A DNA stretch of 64,000 nt from Drosophila miranda (lineage: Eukaryota; Arthropoda; Insecta; Diptera; Drosophilidae): contig NC_046675.1 in assembly GCF_003369915.1 (NCBI RefSeq), forward strand, positions 10,106,001-10,170,000, written 5' to 3'. The translations under genes were made by a program, and so were the position numbers. Under the pieces are notes generated by a model. The model saw only the letters and a list, made by a program, of their open reading frames with translations, had not been told where the DNA came from and made no database searches. Every line of letters begins with the position of its first letter. Positions within the stretch are counted from its first letter, which is position 1. Positions 24,748 through 38,700 of this stretch are shown in pieces.

Positions 24748-27266
24748 ATGTTAATGCCAAGATATATGGGCCTGAACGACAGCTCTTCGTCGACGGGCAA
24801 AAAGGCATCCAGCTCGTCCTCAAGCAGCGGGAGCCCAGCCACCACGGTGGGCGCCCACACCACGGTGGCCGCCCACACGAAGATGCGTTTGCTGAGCAAA
24901 GTGGAGCACAACATGCGTCAGAGCCAAGGTCACAGCCAGAACCAGAACCAAAACCAGAACATCAACAGCCTCATCAGCACGGCCGCAACGGGCAACGGAG
25001 TTGTGGGCGATGTGGACGGCCTACTCATGCCCATGCGCATTACGGAGCACCTTTCTCCGCCACCCGCAGACGTGCCGTCGGGCGGGGTCAAGAGTGATGT
25101 TGTGTTTCACACAACATCGCGGCCGGAGCGCAACCTGTGGAGCCGGCCCGAGATGCTGGAAATGCTGAGCATCATGCAAAACATCAATGCTCTGGAGCGG
25201 CTGCACGATCGTAACACGAAGAGCGAGCACGTGTTCCGGCAGGTCGAGATGATAATGCGCAGCAAGGGCTACGTGAAGAAGTCGAGCATTCAGATCTGGA
25301 CCAAGTGGAAGTTCCTCAAGTCCACCTACAACACAACGACACGCCACGGCACTGGGGTCCCAAAGGTGGTGCCCGAGGAGGTCTACCGTGTCCTCTGCCG
25401 CATGCTGGGCGGCGCCGATGGCCATAATGCCAGTGGCAGCCTCAGCGAATGCGGCAACTCCATGGACAGCTCCAAGACGATGGGCGAAGAGGAAGAAATG
25501 GGCGTGGAACATCCTATATTTGGCTTTCGCCTGGGGCTTGTCAAACCGGAGCCAACCGATACAGGTAGGCGGCAACCCTTTTTTCCAACAGAAGTGGCAA
25601 CTCTGAATCAAAATGGCGATCGACGCTTGATGTTTAATATTTTTTTGTCGCGATCATCGAACGCTTTGCTTCAGCAGCTACGCCTCGTGTAGGATTTTCT
25701 TTAGATTTGTAGTTTTAATAAACTTAAAATTGATCTTCATTTGCAGGCTACGAAACCGCGCCGAAGGACGTTGTATCAGAGCCGGACATGGAAGCTTTTA
25801 ATTACGGAGCAAACGATCGCGGGGTACTCGGCTACGTGCCCCATATGCCCATCATTGTGTCGGTAAAGCACGAGCCAGATGTGGACCTGGGCATGGATGA
25901 CACAAACACCCCGCCGCCTACGGCGCCAGCTTCGCCCACACCGCCGCTAGTGAGCGTGGAACTGAACGATGATGGGGATTCCAATCACGTATACACGCCT
26001 CCGCCCACGATGCCGAAGTTGAGGGTTGCGTCCTTTGCCAAGGCTGAACTAAAGAGGCCCACACACGGCATATTGCAGATCGATCGCCCGCCGCCGTCTC
26101 TAACCCAAATGGGGCCGATTTCGGGCCACCACGACAAGGGTACTCGCTCGATGGCACTGCAGAGCACGAGCAGCATTAATTTCGTGCATCCTACCAGCAA
26201 GCTAATACTGCCCCGGAAGCAGCCCGCGCGTCTTCCACGTGATATCAGTATCCAACCGGCGGGCATGCGCCTCAAGTCGGTGCCCATGCGTGGCACGGGC
26301 TACTCGCTGCGCCCCGAGCGCATGATTCCCGATCTGGGGCATTCGATCTCGCCGCCCCAATCGCCGACGCCGAGCCCGTCGCCCCCCATCTATTCACATG
26401 GCACGCTGCGTGGGCCACCTCCCAGATATCCCATGCCACCCCAAGCTGCATTCACCAGCCGCCAAGCCCAATTTCTGTCTGAACAGCAGCAGCAGAAGCC
26501 GCCGCCACAGCAGCCGCAGCAGCAGCCGCCGCCACAGCAGCCGCAGCAGCGGAAGCGTCTCATGGGTCAGAGCCATGGCGTGGCCACCCCTCCAGTGCCT
26601 ATCAAGCTGCAGCGGAATGCCCCGATCTACGAGTCGACACCCAAGAATTCCCGAACTGCACCCCAGGCCGAGGCCCGGGCCGCACCGGAGGACATCCGCA
26701 ACTCAAAGGAGGAGCAGAAGGAGCGGCGTAAAAGGCAGCACGAGGATCTGTTCACCAAGGAGCTCACCCAGCTGGCCAATGGCATGCGCTCGGCGCAGAA
26801 GGAAATGCTCGAGGACTTCTTTAAGCAGCAGAGGAAGTTCGCCCGGAGCGAGCACCTCTTCCAGATGAAGCAGGACTCGATGGTGATGACGGCACTGCGC
26901 AAGCATACGGATGCTCTGATGCAAGTCGCTAACGAGCTGATTGGGGAGAGCCTCGCGCCCAAAGTGGAGAAGAAAGTCAATTGCGAGACTAGTATGGAAG
27001 AAAAAACTGAAAAGAAGGAAGACAAGGCTGAGGAGAACGCTGATAAAGCTGAGGAGAACGAAGATGCTGATGGCGATGAGGATTCGGAGAACGAAGAGGA
27101 CGATGAAGATGACGACGAAGAGGAGGAAGAGGAAGAGTATGATGATGAAGAAAACATGAACTTTGAGAGCGAAATGGACATGTGCAGAATGGCCATGTCC
27201 GAATCGGCCAAGAGCCACAGCCACGATGAATCCAGCCACGGCGACGCTCACAGCGAGATCGAGTAA
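24748..27266 (+). CDS. Nuclear protein with Myb/SANT-like DNA-binding domain
   Basis: Two exons, 24748-25564 and 25747-27266, are joined by a GTAGGC donor and a TTTGCAG acceptor in phase 1, giving 778 residues. Residues 1-90 are Ser-rich with a short Gln-Asn repeat. Residues about 125-225 look like a Myb/SANT-like (MSANTD or MADF-type) DNA-binding domain, with aromatic and basic helix residues: NLWSRPEMLEML, then VEMIMRSKGYVKKS, then IQIWTKWKFLKSTYN. The middle is Pro- and Gln-rich, with a PPPQQPQQQ block at 26486-26546. A basic helical stretch at about 645-720 (KERRKRQHEDLFTKELTQLA) may be a dimerisation segment. The C-terminus is a long Glu/Asp tract followed by His-Ser residues. This is a typical transcription or chromatin factor layout. 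I could not assign a named fly gene. If the donor is not used, the reading frame runs on to a stop at 25690, giving a 314-residue form. Confidence 0.7.
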
Positions 27267-28098
27267 ATCCGATCCCTAGCCCTATCCCTAGTATTACCCG
27301 AAAATTGATATACGTATTTTAGTAGAACCGAAATCGATTCATTCCAATCGCATTCCTTAAGTTTAAACACCCTTAAGCACTATATATTCCTAGAGCCAGG
27401 CCCGCGCATTGTTAAAAGACTTGATAATATTTAAGCATAAAGAATTAACAAAAATGAAATTTAATTTAATTTAAATGTATTTATTGTTCACCGATTGTCC
27501 GTGCCACAAGCATGGATTATCCAAAGTGCTGTAAAGTTATTTGAAACAACAAAAACACATACATACATAAAAGGTACACACATATGATAAAGAATACATT
27601 ATGAATGATATGCTGTCCACAGAAGGAACTAACCAATATTGTTTATAATTTGATGGATTCCTTTCTAGGCTACGTTACAGACCAAATTCAATTAAAGTTT
27701 CCTAACAAGAAATACATGAAGTATATTTACTCGTAAGTATTGCATTAGTTTGAAAAACAAACATTGAAAAGAAAAAAATCAATTGTTCTTAGTTCTAGAA
27801 TGTTTCCCAAAATTTGTTTAAACTAAATATTAAATATTACTAGGCTTAAAATGACAATCTGCGAATGCACTAAACTAGTTAATGCCATGCCCCCTTTTTG
27901 TGCTCTCTCTTTCGCCTGATCGCGGGTTAGTTTACAATTCTGGTTAGGCCTAAAGCAAGGTGTGTGTTTGTGTTTTTTGTTTTGTTAGCAGCTAGTGTTT
28001 TATTTTACAATTACCATTACGTGTGCCCCCCGATCCCATTGGCTCTGCTCCCTGTCCTGTGCGGCGCTTGATTGGGGGAGAGAGAGAGGAGCCCCTAT
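27267..28098. other. Convergent 3' UTR region
   Basis: This holds the 3' UTR of the Myb/SANT-like gene from the left and of the CHIC-family gene from the right. It is AT-rich with no coding signal. Confidence 0.5.
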
Positions 28099-29006
<908 letters not shown>

Positions 29007-30101
29007 AGTTTGGTTTGATGATTGCTCGCTGATAGGCCTGATAGGCGGCTAAGAGGAAGGCGAAGGCGTCACAGAAGACGGCAGGCGGCAGGTCAAAACA
29101 TGTTTGGATATGTTCGTGCCTGCGTTTATTTCGAATAAAATTGTGTGCGTCTTCAGATGTCGTTGGAGGAGGAACCAGTGCCTTTGTTATTGGCGGCTGC
29201 TTCCGCCATACGCTTCGTCGTTGATCGCTTTTCTGATATGAGATGACGTCTTCCATTAGGGATTGGGCATGCAGGAGGGGGAGAGCAAAGTTTAAAATAA
29301 AATGCATATTAAAATTGAAAAACAATGAAAACAAAACAGTATGGCGTTGTTCAATACTGGCCGCCGTCTGCTTTGTTGTTGCTGCCACTGCTGCTGCTGC
29401 GTTGGAGGGAGGGGGATAGTCTTTTGACTCCAATACAAAGACAATTTCAATACTATAAGTTTTTTTTTTTACATTATAAGACCATGTCTACACGCAATAT
29501 GTAGGCCAACAGCAGCTACAAAAAACGACACACGGCTACATACCTCCTCCTATTACACGACGACTCCACTCCTATTACACCTTTCTTTCCCCTGCAACGT
29601 ACATATTTCGCAATCACTTTTTTTCAAACACCCGTAGCGCTGGCACAGGGGCTCTTTACTATTGTTTTATCTTGCCATTTGACAGGTATTTCTGATTATT
29701 CGAGCACAGGTTACAACTTTTACACGCTTTCTACGTTTTGTAATACGAAAATAGCTCCTCCTCCGCGCTCGTGCTGCTGAACATTTGTTGTTTGAGGCAC
29801 GAACAGCTGTTGGCCGCGCAGGGTTGATATTGATATATTGATTTATTTATTAACTATAAAATAAATACGTTGTATGTATAATATACATACCAAGCTAATA
29901 TTAAGCTTAAACACTCTAAACAAAGACAATGGTGTTGTGCACAAATTCGAAAAGTTAGCAACGCAACTAAAAAAACATTGCAGCATTAGACTAGGCTAAA
30001 ATATAAAATATAGTTATAGACGAGTATGTTTTCGCAATAGCATGAACGACAAGGCATATTTGAGAGGTACAGGCTTCCTTCCGGTAGTCGGCAGTTTGTT
30101 T
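29007..30101. other. Gap between the CHIC and SCOC genes
   Basis: This holds the 5' UTR and promoter of the CHIC-family gene and the 3' UTR of the SCOC-like gene. A poly-T run lies near 29461-29471 and a CAGCTG E-box near 29811. The 154-codon minus frame at 28969-29433 overlaps CHIC exon 1 in another frame and is not believed. Confidence 0.4.
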
Positions 30102-30588
30102 CTACTTCTTTTTCGCCGCACTGGGGCTGGTCGATTGGAACACCGAGGAGGCGGACATGAGATTCTCGATGTACTGTCCCAGAACCTGGTTCTCGGAGCG
30201 CAATTTGAGATTCTCCTCCTTCACAGAGTCCACACGCTGGGACAGATCATCAAGGGTGTTCTGCAGCTCCAATACCTGCGTGATTAGGCGAGCCTTCTCC
30301 TCGCGATCGTCCTGCGCCATTTCGAGCGTGTCCAGCGAATGCTCGGTAGAGTCTGGCGTTGAGCTTCTGTTGGTGAACGATGAGCGCAACGAGTCCATCG
30401 ACTGGCCACTGGGCATGTGGGGGGCTGTCGAGGGCTCATCCTCCTGGATGACAACTGATCAAAAAAAAATTTAATGGAATAATGTTTGAAATGAAGTCAT
30501 CATCACGAGACTCGCCCATTCCCACACTCTCACCCTGCGGATCTTCGTCTATGGCCAGTATGCTGTCATCGTTGTTAAGCAGTGACAT
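30102..30588 (-). CDS. SCOC-like short coiled-coil protein
   Basis: Two minus-strand exons, 30534-30588 and 30102-30454, join in phase 1 (GGTGAGA donor, GATCAG acceptor) to give 135 residues. The C-terminal half carries the family signature: [20 protein letters not shown], then [20 protein letters not shown], then [18 protein letters not shown]. These heptads form a parallel coiled coil. Mammalian SCOC binds the Golgi GTPases ARL1 and ARL3 and, with FEZ1 and UVRAG, affects autophagy. A Golgi role here is inferred. The ATG at 30588 was chosen because it opens [18 protein letters not shown], an acidic leader of family type. A longer N-terminus from 30663 is open but less likely. I believe this is the CG5934 orthologue, from memory. 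Confidence 0.92.
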
Positions 30589-32736
30589 GGTTAGGTTCTG
30601 GGTGACGCCGTTCCCTTCAATTTTGTAGCTATTTTTATTCAATTTTCGGTTGAAATTTTGCAAACGTTGGCTTGGAAACGTTGGAATTTTTTTGTCACGA
30701 AAAACGAAAACTACTACTTTGTTTTCTGTGCGGTACTTTTCAACACTATGACCTGGTGTGGCGTGTTTTCCAGCACTTTACTGAAGTTCAACCGCAAAAA
30801 GAAGCACGCTATCTATTTTTTTGTTTTTTAACAAGCGTAATGTTTATATACTGTAAGTTATTCGATAAGTACTCTGAAAAGTTTAAGAAAGGCATTTAAT
30901 TTAATATCTGCATATATTCCTGAAAATAAGCACAATATCTGCTGATACGTTTCAGTAAAGTGTTTTCAGACGCGGCGTTCTTTTGAGTTTCAAATGATCA
31001 AATGTACACTATTAATATCTCATCTGCGTAGTTACTCAGCCAATACAAAGCAAATGGCCTATTTTCCATTAATGCGCGAACCTAATCGATGCGTACAAAA
31101 CATATTGAAATTATTTCAAATTAACTGACACCAGCCATAATCCAAACAGACAGAGCTGCCACCTGACATATTCCGATCATAGAAGTTAAAATACACACGC
31201 ATCCATCGCATCGCATGCTTTTGCCCCGCAGGTTGCTTGCTGTATAGTTTTCAATATCGCCGTGGAACTTCAACTCCGTGTAACGTGATTTTGTTCAGTT
31301 TGTCGAGCCAAGAGTGTTCAGTGAATAAAAGCTTGTGGCGATAGCACCAACCTCACTGCCAACAATAACATCATAACAGTTAGACGCGTCGCCTAAAGTA
31401 CCATATCCAAGATTTCGTGCGCGAGGTCGTATCATTAACACCCTCGAAATCCAATGATTGAGTCAGGTAAGGCTTACCCGTGCACAGCATAAGCACAATT
31501 GTAATGCTGTTTGGCACGTTCTGTGTCTCTGCCCCTAGGTTTGCCAGCATAATCTTATCCTGGTTCTGGTCCTTCGATGCTGCAATTTTCCATTCGCTCT
31601 CGGGCCTCTCTGTGCATTTGAACAGTAAGTAAACAGTTATGTTCCCAAACGTGGCCGGTTAGGAGTTTATAAAACATAAAGCATAAGAGCATAGTTTATG
31701 CATTTTTGCCAAATTCAATCGCAAATCGGCCAAAACAAAACCCAGATAAGAAGGTATTAAGGCATTGTCATTGCACTGTCTAGCGGCTACATACGTAACA
31801 GAAAGAAAGCAATAAAAAGATTCCGCTGCAAGTTTACATGTTGGCCATAAGCGGAGCATAACTTTCACGTCTAAAAATAAAGTTTTATTTCGAAGATAAC
31901 AAAAACCATCGAAATCCTAAAATTGGTATCAAAATTCAATATATGCTCAGTGTGACCGCATACACATCATAAAATATACTAGACGGTAAAAAAAATTACC
32001 TTGAAAAGCAAAACGCCACACTGAAATATGTATATTAATTTCGCAAAATTAAAGTTTTGATTAGATTTAAATTTTCATATAGATAAGATAATTTACTATC
32101 CCGAATCTTAAATGAAGAAATAAAAACTATTTTTTTAGCGTACTTCAGGAACTAAATGCACGCCGACATGGTGGATCCTGCACGTTGCCAAATATATACA
32201 CTCTAACATTTTTCAACCCCTCGCTTACTTGTTGTTATATATCACAACACTATAAATGAATCTTAATCATTTCAGATGACTTTGCTCGGTCAACATAACC
32301 GTAAAGCGTTTTAAACATTGCAAACGGCAACGGAAATGTCAGCCAATTAAATAATTGAAAATACCACCAGAAAATACCGAAAATAAGTGCAAATAAACGC
32401 GCGAAAATAATAACTGCAATTGCAAATGTTTAAATGTATAAATAAACAAAGAACAAAGGTAGCAGCGAGTGAAAACAGATAAAAATAGCAACCAATAGAG
32501 ACATTGCAAAACATAAGAATCGTTTTTCAGTCGAGAAAAGCAAAAACCGAAATTGAAAAATACCAAACGCTGGACCAGAGTGTAAAATGCCAAAAAACTT
32601 TGTTGTAGGAGGAGGGCACAACGTTCAATAGCGAAGAATCGTTTCAACGAGACGCGAGTTGTAATTAGCGAAGTAGAATATTAATCAGCTCCAAGTACAA
32701 CACAAGCGGAACTTGGAAGAGTGACAAGTGGCCAAG
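30589..32736. other. Upstream region of SCOC and l(3)mbt
   Basis: The promoter of the SCOC-like gene (minus) and the leader of l(3)mbt (plus) must lie here. A GTAAGG donor at 31467 follows a likely leader exon with TTCAGT words near 31293 and 31317. A TTTCAG acceptor ends at 32275. An Ohler motif 1 lies at 31948-31958. No coding exon is supported. Confidence 0.4.
31948..31958 (-). promoter_or_regulatory. Ohler motif 1 (CGGTCACACTG)
   Basis: The reverse complement reads CGGTCACACTG, an exact match to the Drosophila core-promoter motif 1 consensus YGGTCACACTR bound by M1BP. A motif-6-like AAATATACT word lies about 15 bp to the right. It may drive l(3)mbt, about 780 bp upstream of its ATG, or a divergent transcript. 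Confidence 0.45.
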
Positions 32737-35700
32737 ATGTTTCCTGCCAACGGGGACTCCTCGAAGCAGAACCAGCTGAACCGGAAAATGTCCATTCCCA
32801 ACATTGCCATCATACCGCGCAAGGGATCCGAGGAGATGCGTTTCCTGCCCATCGCCGCCATGCCCACAAAGTCCTCCAGCATAACGATGGGCCACGTTCA
32901 GACGATCAAAAACAACAACAACAACAATAATAACAGTATCCACTCGGCATTGAAATCCAAACTGACGATGACGCCCATGAACATGAACATTGTTCAATCG
33001 TCTGGATTGAAAACCACCAGTATCAAGCCAGGAGGAGTGGCTGCTGCTGGTCCCTTGATACAGCTGGTGCCCATGTCGGCTGTGTCTGCCACAGGCGGCG
33101 CCACAAATCATCATCCTAGTTCGTCTCTCATGGCCATTCTAACGCCATCCGTCAAGACCGCGAGGAAAAGTTCTGCTCCACCGCATGCCCATCCCCATCC
33201 GCATCCCCAGGCCCAGGCAGTGGGGATACGTCCCACTCCAGCCTCGATGACATCTGTGAGCAAAGTGCCGAATCCGAGCAAAGTCTCTTTCACCATCAAC
33301 AGCAGCTATGGCTCGACCACGGTTCCAGCCTCAGCCATTTCCAGTGGCTACAGAACAGCCAACACAGAATACCCCAACACGACGACCGCCAAGACGGCGG
33401 GCCCACCTGGTAAGTGGTTTCGTTTCTTTCTCCAAAAGTTATATAATTCAGGAGATCCGTCTATACGAGATTTGGGAGATATTCTGCTTTCGTTTTGAGT
33501 CTCTGTTTGGTTCGGTTTTGGTTCGGTTTAGTTTCGGTTTTGGTTTCAGTTTCGATTTTGGTTTCCAGCCAGCAGCAGCAACAGCAACAGCTCGCAGTCG
33601 CCGCTCTCGCGCGTCCATTGACGGAGCGACAACGACGACAACAACGACCGAACGACCAAAAGACGTGTGTGCGTAGATTTTATTGTGTTTTTACATGTTT
33701 TGTATGATTATAAGTTTCGTTAGAGTTCCGTGTTCTGCGGCTGTGCTGGTTTAGCACATTTCATAATCGGTTTGGAAACGAATGAAAATTTAATTGAATT
33801 TCGCGTGCGTGTGTGTACAGTTTTTTGGAGAAATATACTCTACTCTGTACGCTCTACACTACGCTCTGCTAGCAAATAGCAAAAATATTTTTACCCCTCG
33901 AGGGAATCGTAAGCGGATCGATTGTTGGGCAAATCAAAGATTTGCTGCTCAAGAGCGCCAGATAAAATAAAAGCAAGCATAAATTCTTGTATTCTATTTG
34001 AATGCATATTTTCTTTTTATCAATATCACAATTGTGGAGTGGTGAAAAGCGGGACAGTGGAAGGGGCAGGGGCAGCGATGGGGTAGCAACAACAAAAGCC
34101 AGAGAGTGACGATGGTGATGATGACGATCAGGTTTTTAGCAGCTGCAATAAGCAGGCAAGGCAGTCAAGGCAGGGCAGGCAGCGGATGAGGAACGAGGGG
34201 AAAACACACACAACATTCGATTCGCGATTCGTGGTTCGCGGTTCGCGAGGATCTGGCCAGGCACAACATTTGTGTAATAAAAATTGTAATTTGGCTTATA
34301 TTTGCAGCACCTGTACCTGCTTCTGTATCGGTATCGGCATCTGGATCTAGATCGGCCTCTGCAACTGCAGCTGTAGCTCTACCTGTACCTGCCCCTGTGA
34401 CAGCTCCGTCGCAGCAGCAAATCTCACGGATCGGCGGAGGTGGGCAGTCATCGAAACAACGTTCCCCGTTCATGCTCAGCAAGGGGGCGGTCGATAAGCT
34501 GCGCTTTAAATTCAGTCAGGCCGGGGCCAATCCCAATGCCATCATTGTCAGCAAGGCGCTTCAGCAGGGCAGTAGTGCCCAAGCGATAGGCAAAAATAAT
34601 CTGAATCCGAATCCGAATTCCACTGCCAGTCCCAGTCCTAGTCCCGTGAGCGACATGCCCAGGGACACAACGCAGGCAGCAACAGTTGATAAGCAGATCA
34701 GAAGCAACGGAAACTGCAATAGCAGCAACAATTCGTACATATACCCCAAAACGGCACTGCCACTACCCCCTGCCAAGGGTACACTCACTCCCGGGCACTC
34801 TACTCCAACAACAGCCACTGGGAGAAACAACAACAAAGAGAGAGACATCAAGAAAAAGGCCCTGCCTATAGTGATCGGGTCCACACCGAAAGACATGCCC
34901 AAGGCTCCTCCACACAGCCGCAAGATGAGCCCCAATCCAAATCCCAGAGAGATTACCATCCAGGCCGTCGGCAATGGCCCCAATAATACAGAGTCCAAGC
35001 CACCAACCCCCCAGCCACCAGCTCCGGCCACAAATCCGCCCAAGGTGAAGCGCTCCAAGTCGTTCGTGTCCCTCAAAGAGGTGGCCATGATGCGAACCGT
35101 AGATCACCGCCGCGCCTCGGTGGTCGTCGGGCTTACAAAGGAACACCAAGCACCCGCGAAGGAGCCCCAAGCACGAGCAAAAGAGCCCCAAGTTGCCGCA
35201 AAGGGGCCTCAAGCACCCGCAAAAAAGCCCCAAGTAGCGGCAAAGGAGCCTCAAGCACCCGCAAAGGAACCCCAAGTACCCGCAAAGGATCCTCAAGCAC
35301 CCGCAAAGGAGCCCCAAGTACCCGCAAAGGAGCACCAAGTACACGCAAAGGAGCCCCAAGCACCCGCAAAGCAGCCCCAACTACACGCTAAGGATCCTCA
35401 AGCACCCGCAAAGGAGGCCCAAGTAGCCGCAAAGGAGCATCAAGCACCCGCAAAGGAGCCCCAAGTAGCCGCAAAAGAACCCGTCGTTCCCGCAAAAGAT
35501 ACCGTTGAGCCCGACAAGGAGGACGACGCCGTGGTGATACTGGCCGATCCGCCCATCGAGACAATCACTATCGACACAGACGATAGCGACGATGACGGGG
35601 AGAAGGAGCAGGCAATAAAGGTACCTCTGATACTCTCCACGGATACACTGACAGTCACAGCCATTCCGGCATCCCCCAGACGCACATCCACACCGACCAG

Positions 35701-38700
35701 CAGCAGCACCAGTAGCACGGGCACCAGTACCACTGGTGTCGCTTTGGGCATCCTGGAGAACTCGCGCAAGAAATCCCGAAAGAACTCTTCGACCAGTGCC
35801 AGCGGCATAACGTTATCTTCCTCGAGAAAGACCTCCCACGGCAGCATCAGCATCTCGAGTAGCAGCTCTTCGGCCAACAGCGATGTAGAGGAGGTTGCGG
35901 TGCCCGCCAAGAAGCGGAAGGAAGATTCGGAGACGCACACCAACACGAACACGCACGCGCACACGATAAGCATTGTCAAGGCAGAGTCTGTGTCCAACGA
36001 GGACTTTGAACGGTCGCTGCGGTGCGAGGAGACCCTTGCCAAATCGCCAGACGGCTCTGTCCCCTCTTCCTCCTCCGGCAGCAATAGATCCCAGGGGCCT
36101 CCTCCTCTGCCTCGCCCCACGCAGAATGGCGAGCACCCGCCCACGCACAAGACTCCTCTCGAGCTGGTTCTAAATCCTCCGTATGGGTCCAAGGCTGCCT
36201 TGATGAAGAAGGCAATGCTCAACCACATGCATATGCTGCGTTGGCGCGGCCAACATCCGGGCAGCCTGCACAACTCTTCGCTGCGCTTCGACATCAACCG
36301 CTACAGCCTGCTGCAGCTGAAGGAAAGATGTGAGCCGCGCAAGGGTCCCGCCAGCTACTTTGAGCGCGCCCTCTGCGACCGTCCCGGCCGGAGGCCCACC
36401 GACAGCCTCCATCCGTTGCTTTATCTGTGCCAGCGATGCAATTGCCATGGCCCTGCCGCTGATTTTCTGGCGCCACGTGAGTAATGGGGTTCCATCGGGC
36501 GTCCAGGTTCCAGGATTCATTTACTAATCTAATCGTTTCTCTTTGCCCACAGATTACTGCTCCGTGGGATGTGTGCGACGATCTCAAAAGCGACGCTTTC
36601 CCGGCACAAACATAGACCACAGCAAGGCCAAAAAAGCGCCATCGCAGCAGCAGCGGGCCATTCGGCTGGAGCATCAGATGGAGCGGGCGCGGGAGAAGGT
36701 GGCCAAGAGGCCCTTCCGCTGGACCGAGTACATGGAGATGCACGGCCCCGAATTGACGGCGCCCATCCACCTGTTCCTCAATGCGTTTCCCCGCAACGCG
36801 AACTGCTTCGAACGTGGCATGAAGCTGGAGGCCATCGATCCGGAGAACTGTTCGCTGTTCTGCGTGTGCACCGTCGCGGAGGTACGAGGCTATCGCCTGA
36901 AGCTCAGCTTCGACGGCTACTCCAGCATGTACGACTTCTGGGTGAATGCCGACTCGCTGGACATCTTTCCGCCCGGCTGGTGCGAGAGCACAAACAGAAT
37001 ACTGCAGGCCCCGAGGGGCTACTGCTCGCAGCGGTGGAACTGGAGCCGCTATCTGGTGAAGACCAACGCGAAGGCGGCCCCCCGAGTTCTGTTCACGCAC
37101 TTGAACCATACGCCGTATAAGCGCGAAAATCGATTTCGACGTGGTATGCATCTGGAGGCGGAGGACCTCAACGACACGGGAAAGATCTGTGTGGCCACGG
37201 TAGCGGACATACTAGACGAGCGCATACGAGTCCATTTCAATGGCTGGGACGATTGCTACGACTTCTGGGTGCACATCAGCTCCCCGTACATTCATCCCTG
37301 CGGCTGGCATGCCGGCCACCAGCAGCTGATTGTGCCCCCGAGCTACCACAACACGGTCTTCAGCTGGGAGGACTTCATGCGCCGCAAAGGCGGTATAGCG
37401 GCTCCCGAGGACCTATTCTCGCCGCGTCAGCCGATGGACTTTCAGGCGCGCATGAAGCTCGAAGTTGTGGATCAGCGCAATCCCTGCCTGATCCGTCCGG
37501 CCACAGTGGTTGTCCGGAAAGGGTTCCGCGTGCAGCTGCATCTGGACTGCTGGCCCAGCGAGTACTACTTCTGGCTGGAGGACGACAGCCCCGACTTGCA
37601 CCCCATTGGCTGGTGCGAGGCCACTCAGCACGAGCTGGAGGCCCCGCCCGGATTCCTCCAGGCCCCGCCCCAGATGCCTTGCGATGTGAATGGCTGCCGC
37701 GGCTTTGGCAATGCCAAGCGCTTCAATCTCAACGTCCATGCGTTGCCCGAGTGCTGTCCCTATGCCCCGGAGAACTGGCGCCAGTGGCGCTCCAAAACGG
37801 TGAAGCCGGCGCGCGTGGCTCCACATGAGATCACTCGTGCGCCGCTCCGCGAGCAAATGAAGTTCTCGGTTGCGACGCCCCTGCCAGCGTATAGAGATGG
37901 GTTCATGCGGGAGCAGCCAGTGCTGGTCATCGATGAGCAGGAGGAGGAGGAGGAGGAGGACGACGATCAGATAGTCATCGATGAAGTTCAAATGGTCATC
38001 AATAAAGAGCGCATCGAGGAGGTGAGGCCCCAGGTGGTCGTACAGTTGGAGCCCAAAATTGAACCCAAACAAGGGACCCAGCCGAAACGCAGGGACACGA
38101 TACCCAGATCCAAGACCGAGATCAAAGGGGAGCACAAGGTGATCAAAGAGGACCCACAGCCCAAGCAGAAGGAAAGGATACTCAAACGACAGGATGAAAC
38201 GACAGCCAAAATAAAGGAAACGATGCCCAAACAGAAGGAAACGACAGCCAAACATAGGGAGACGATACCCAAAGCCAAGGAGGTAAAGTGCACCCTTAAA
38301 GAAACGAAGCCCACTCTGAAGGAGACAAAGATCCTTTCCAAGGATCCAAAACCCACTTGCAAGGAGACAAAACCCACTCCCAAAGACACAAAACCCAATC
38401 CCAAGGAGAAGAAAGCGAAACCAACTCCCAAAGAGACGGAAGCGAAATCCACAACCAATGGAAGGGAGTCGAAAGGAAGTACAAACCGAAAAGTGCAAGT
38501 GGAGGAGCCGGTGGATCCTCGTTGCATCACCATTGCCATGCCCATTGTCAAGGACTATGGGCCCCAGTTCGTGCGCAACTATCGTCTCTGGCAGAAGAAC
38601 AGCGCCTTCGCGTTGAGCAAGATCCAGAGCAATCCGCTGTTCTGGACCAACTGGGATGTATACGAGTACGTTGAGCGTGCGCTCAACTCCCCCAGCATTG

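Noticed and set aside
34763-35380. Minus-strand open frame with Leu-Leu-Cys-Gly repeats
   Set aside because: It is the reverse complement of the in-frame heptad array of l(3)mbt. There is no splice or start context.
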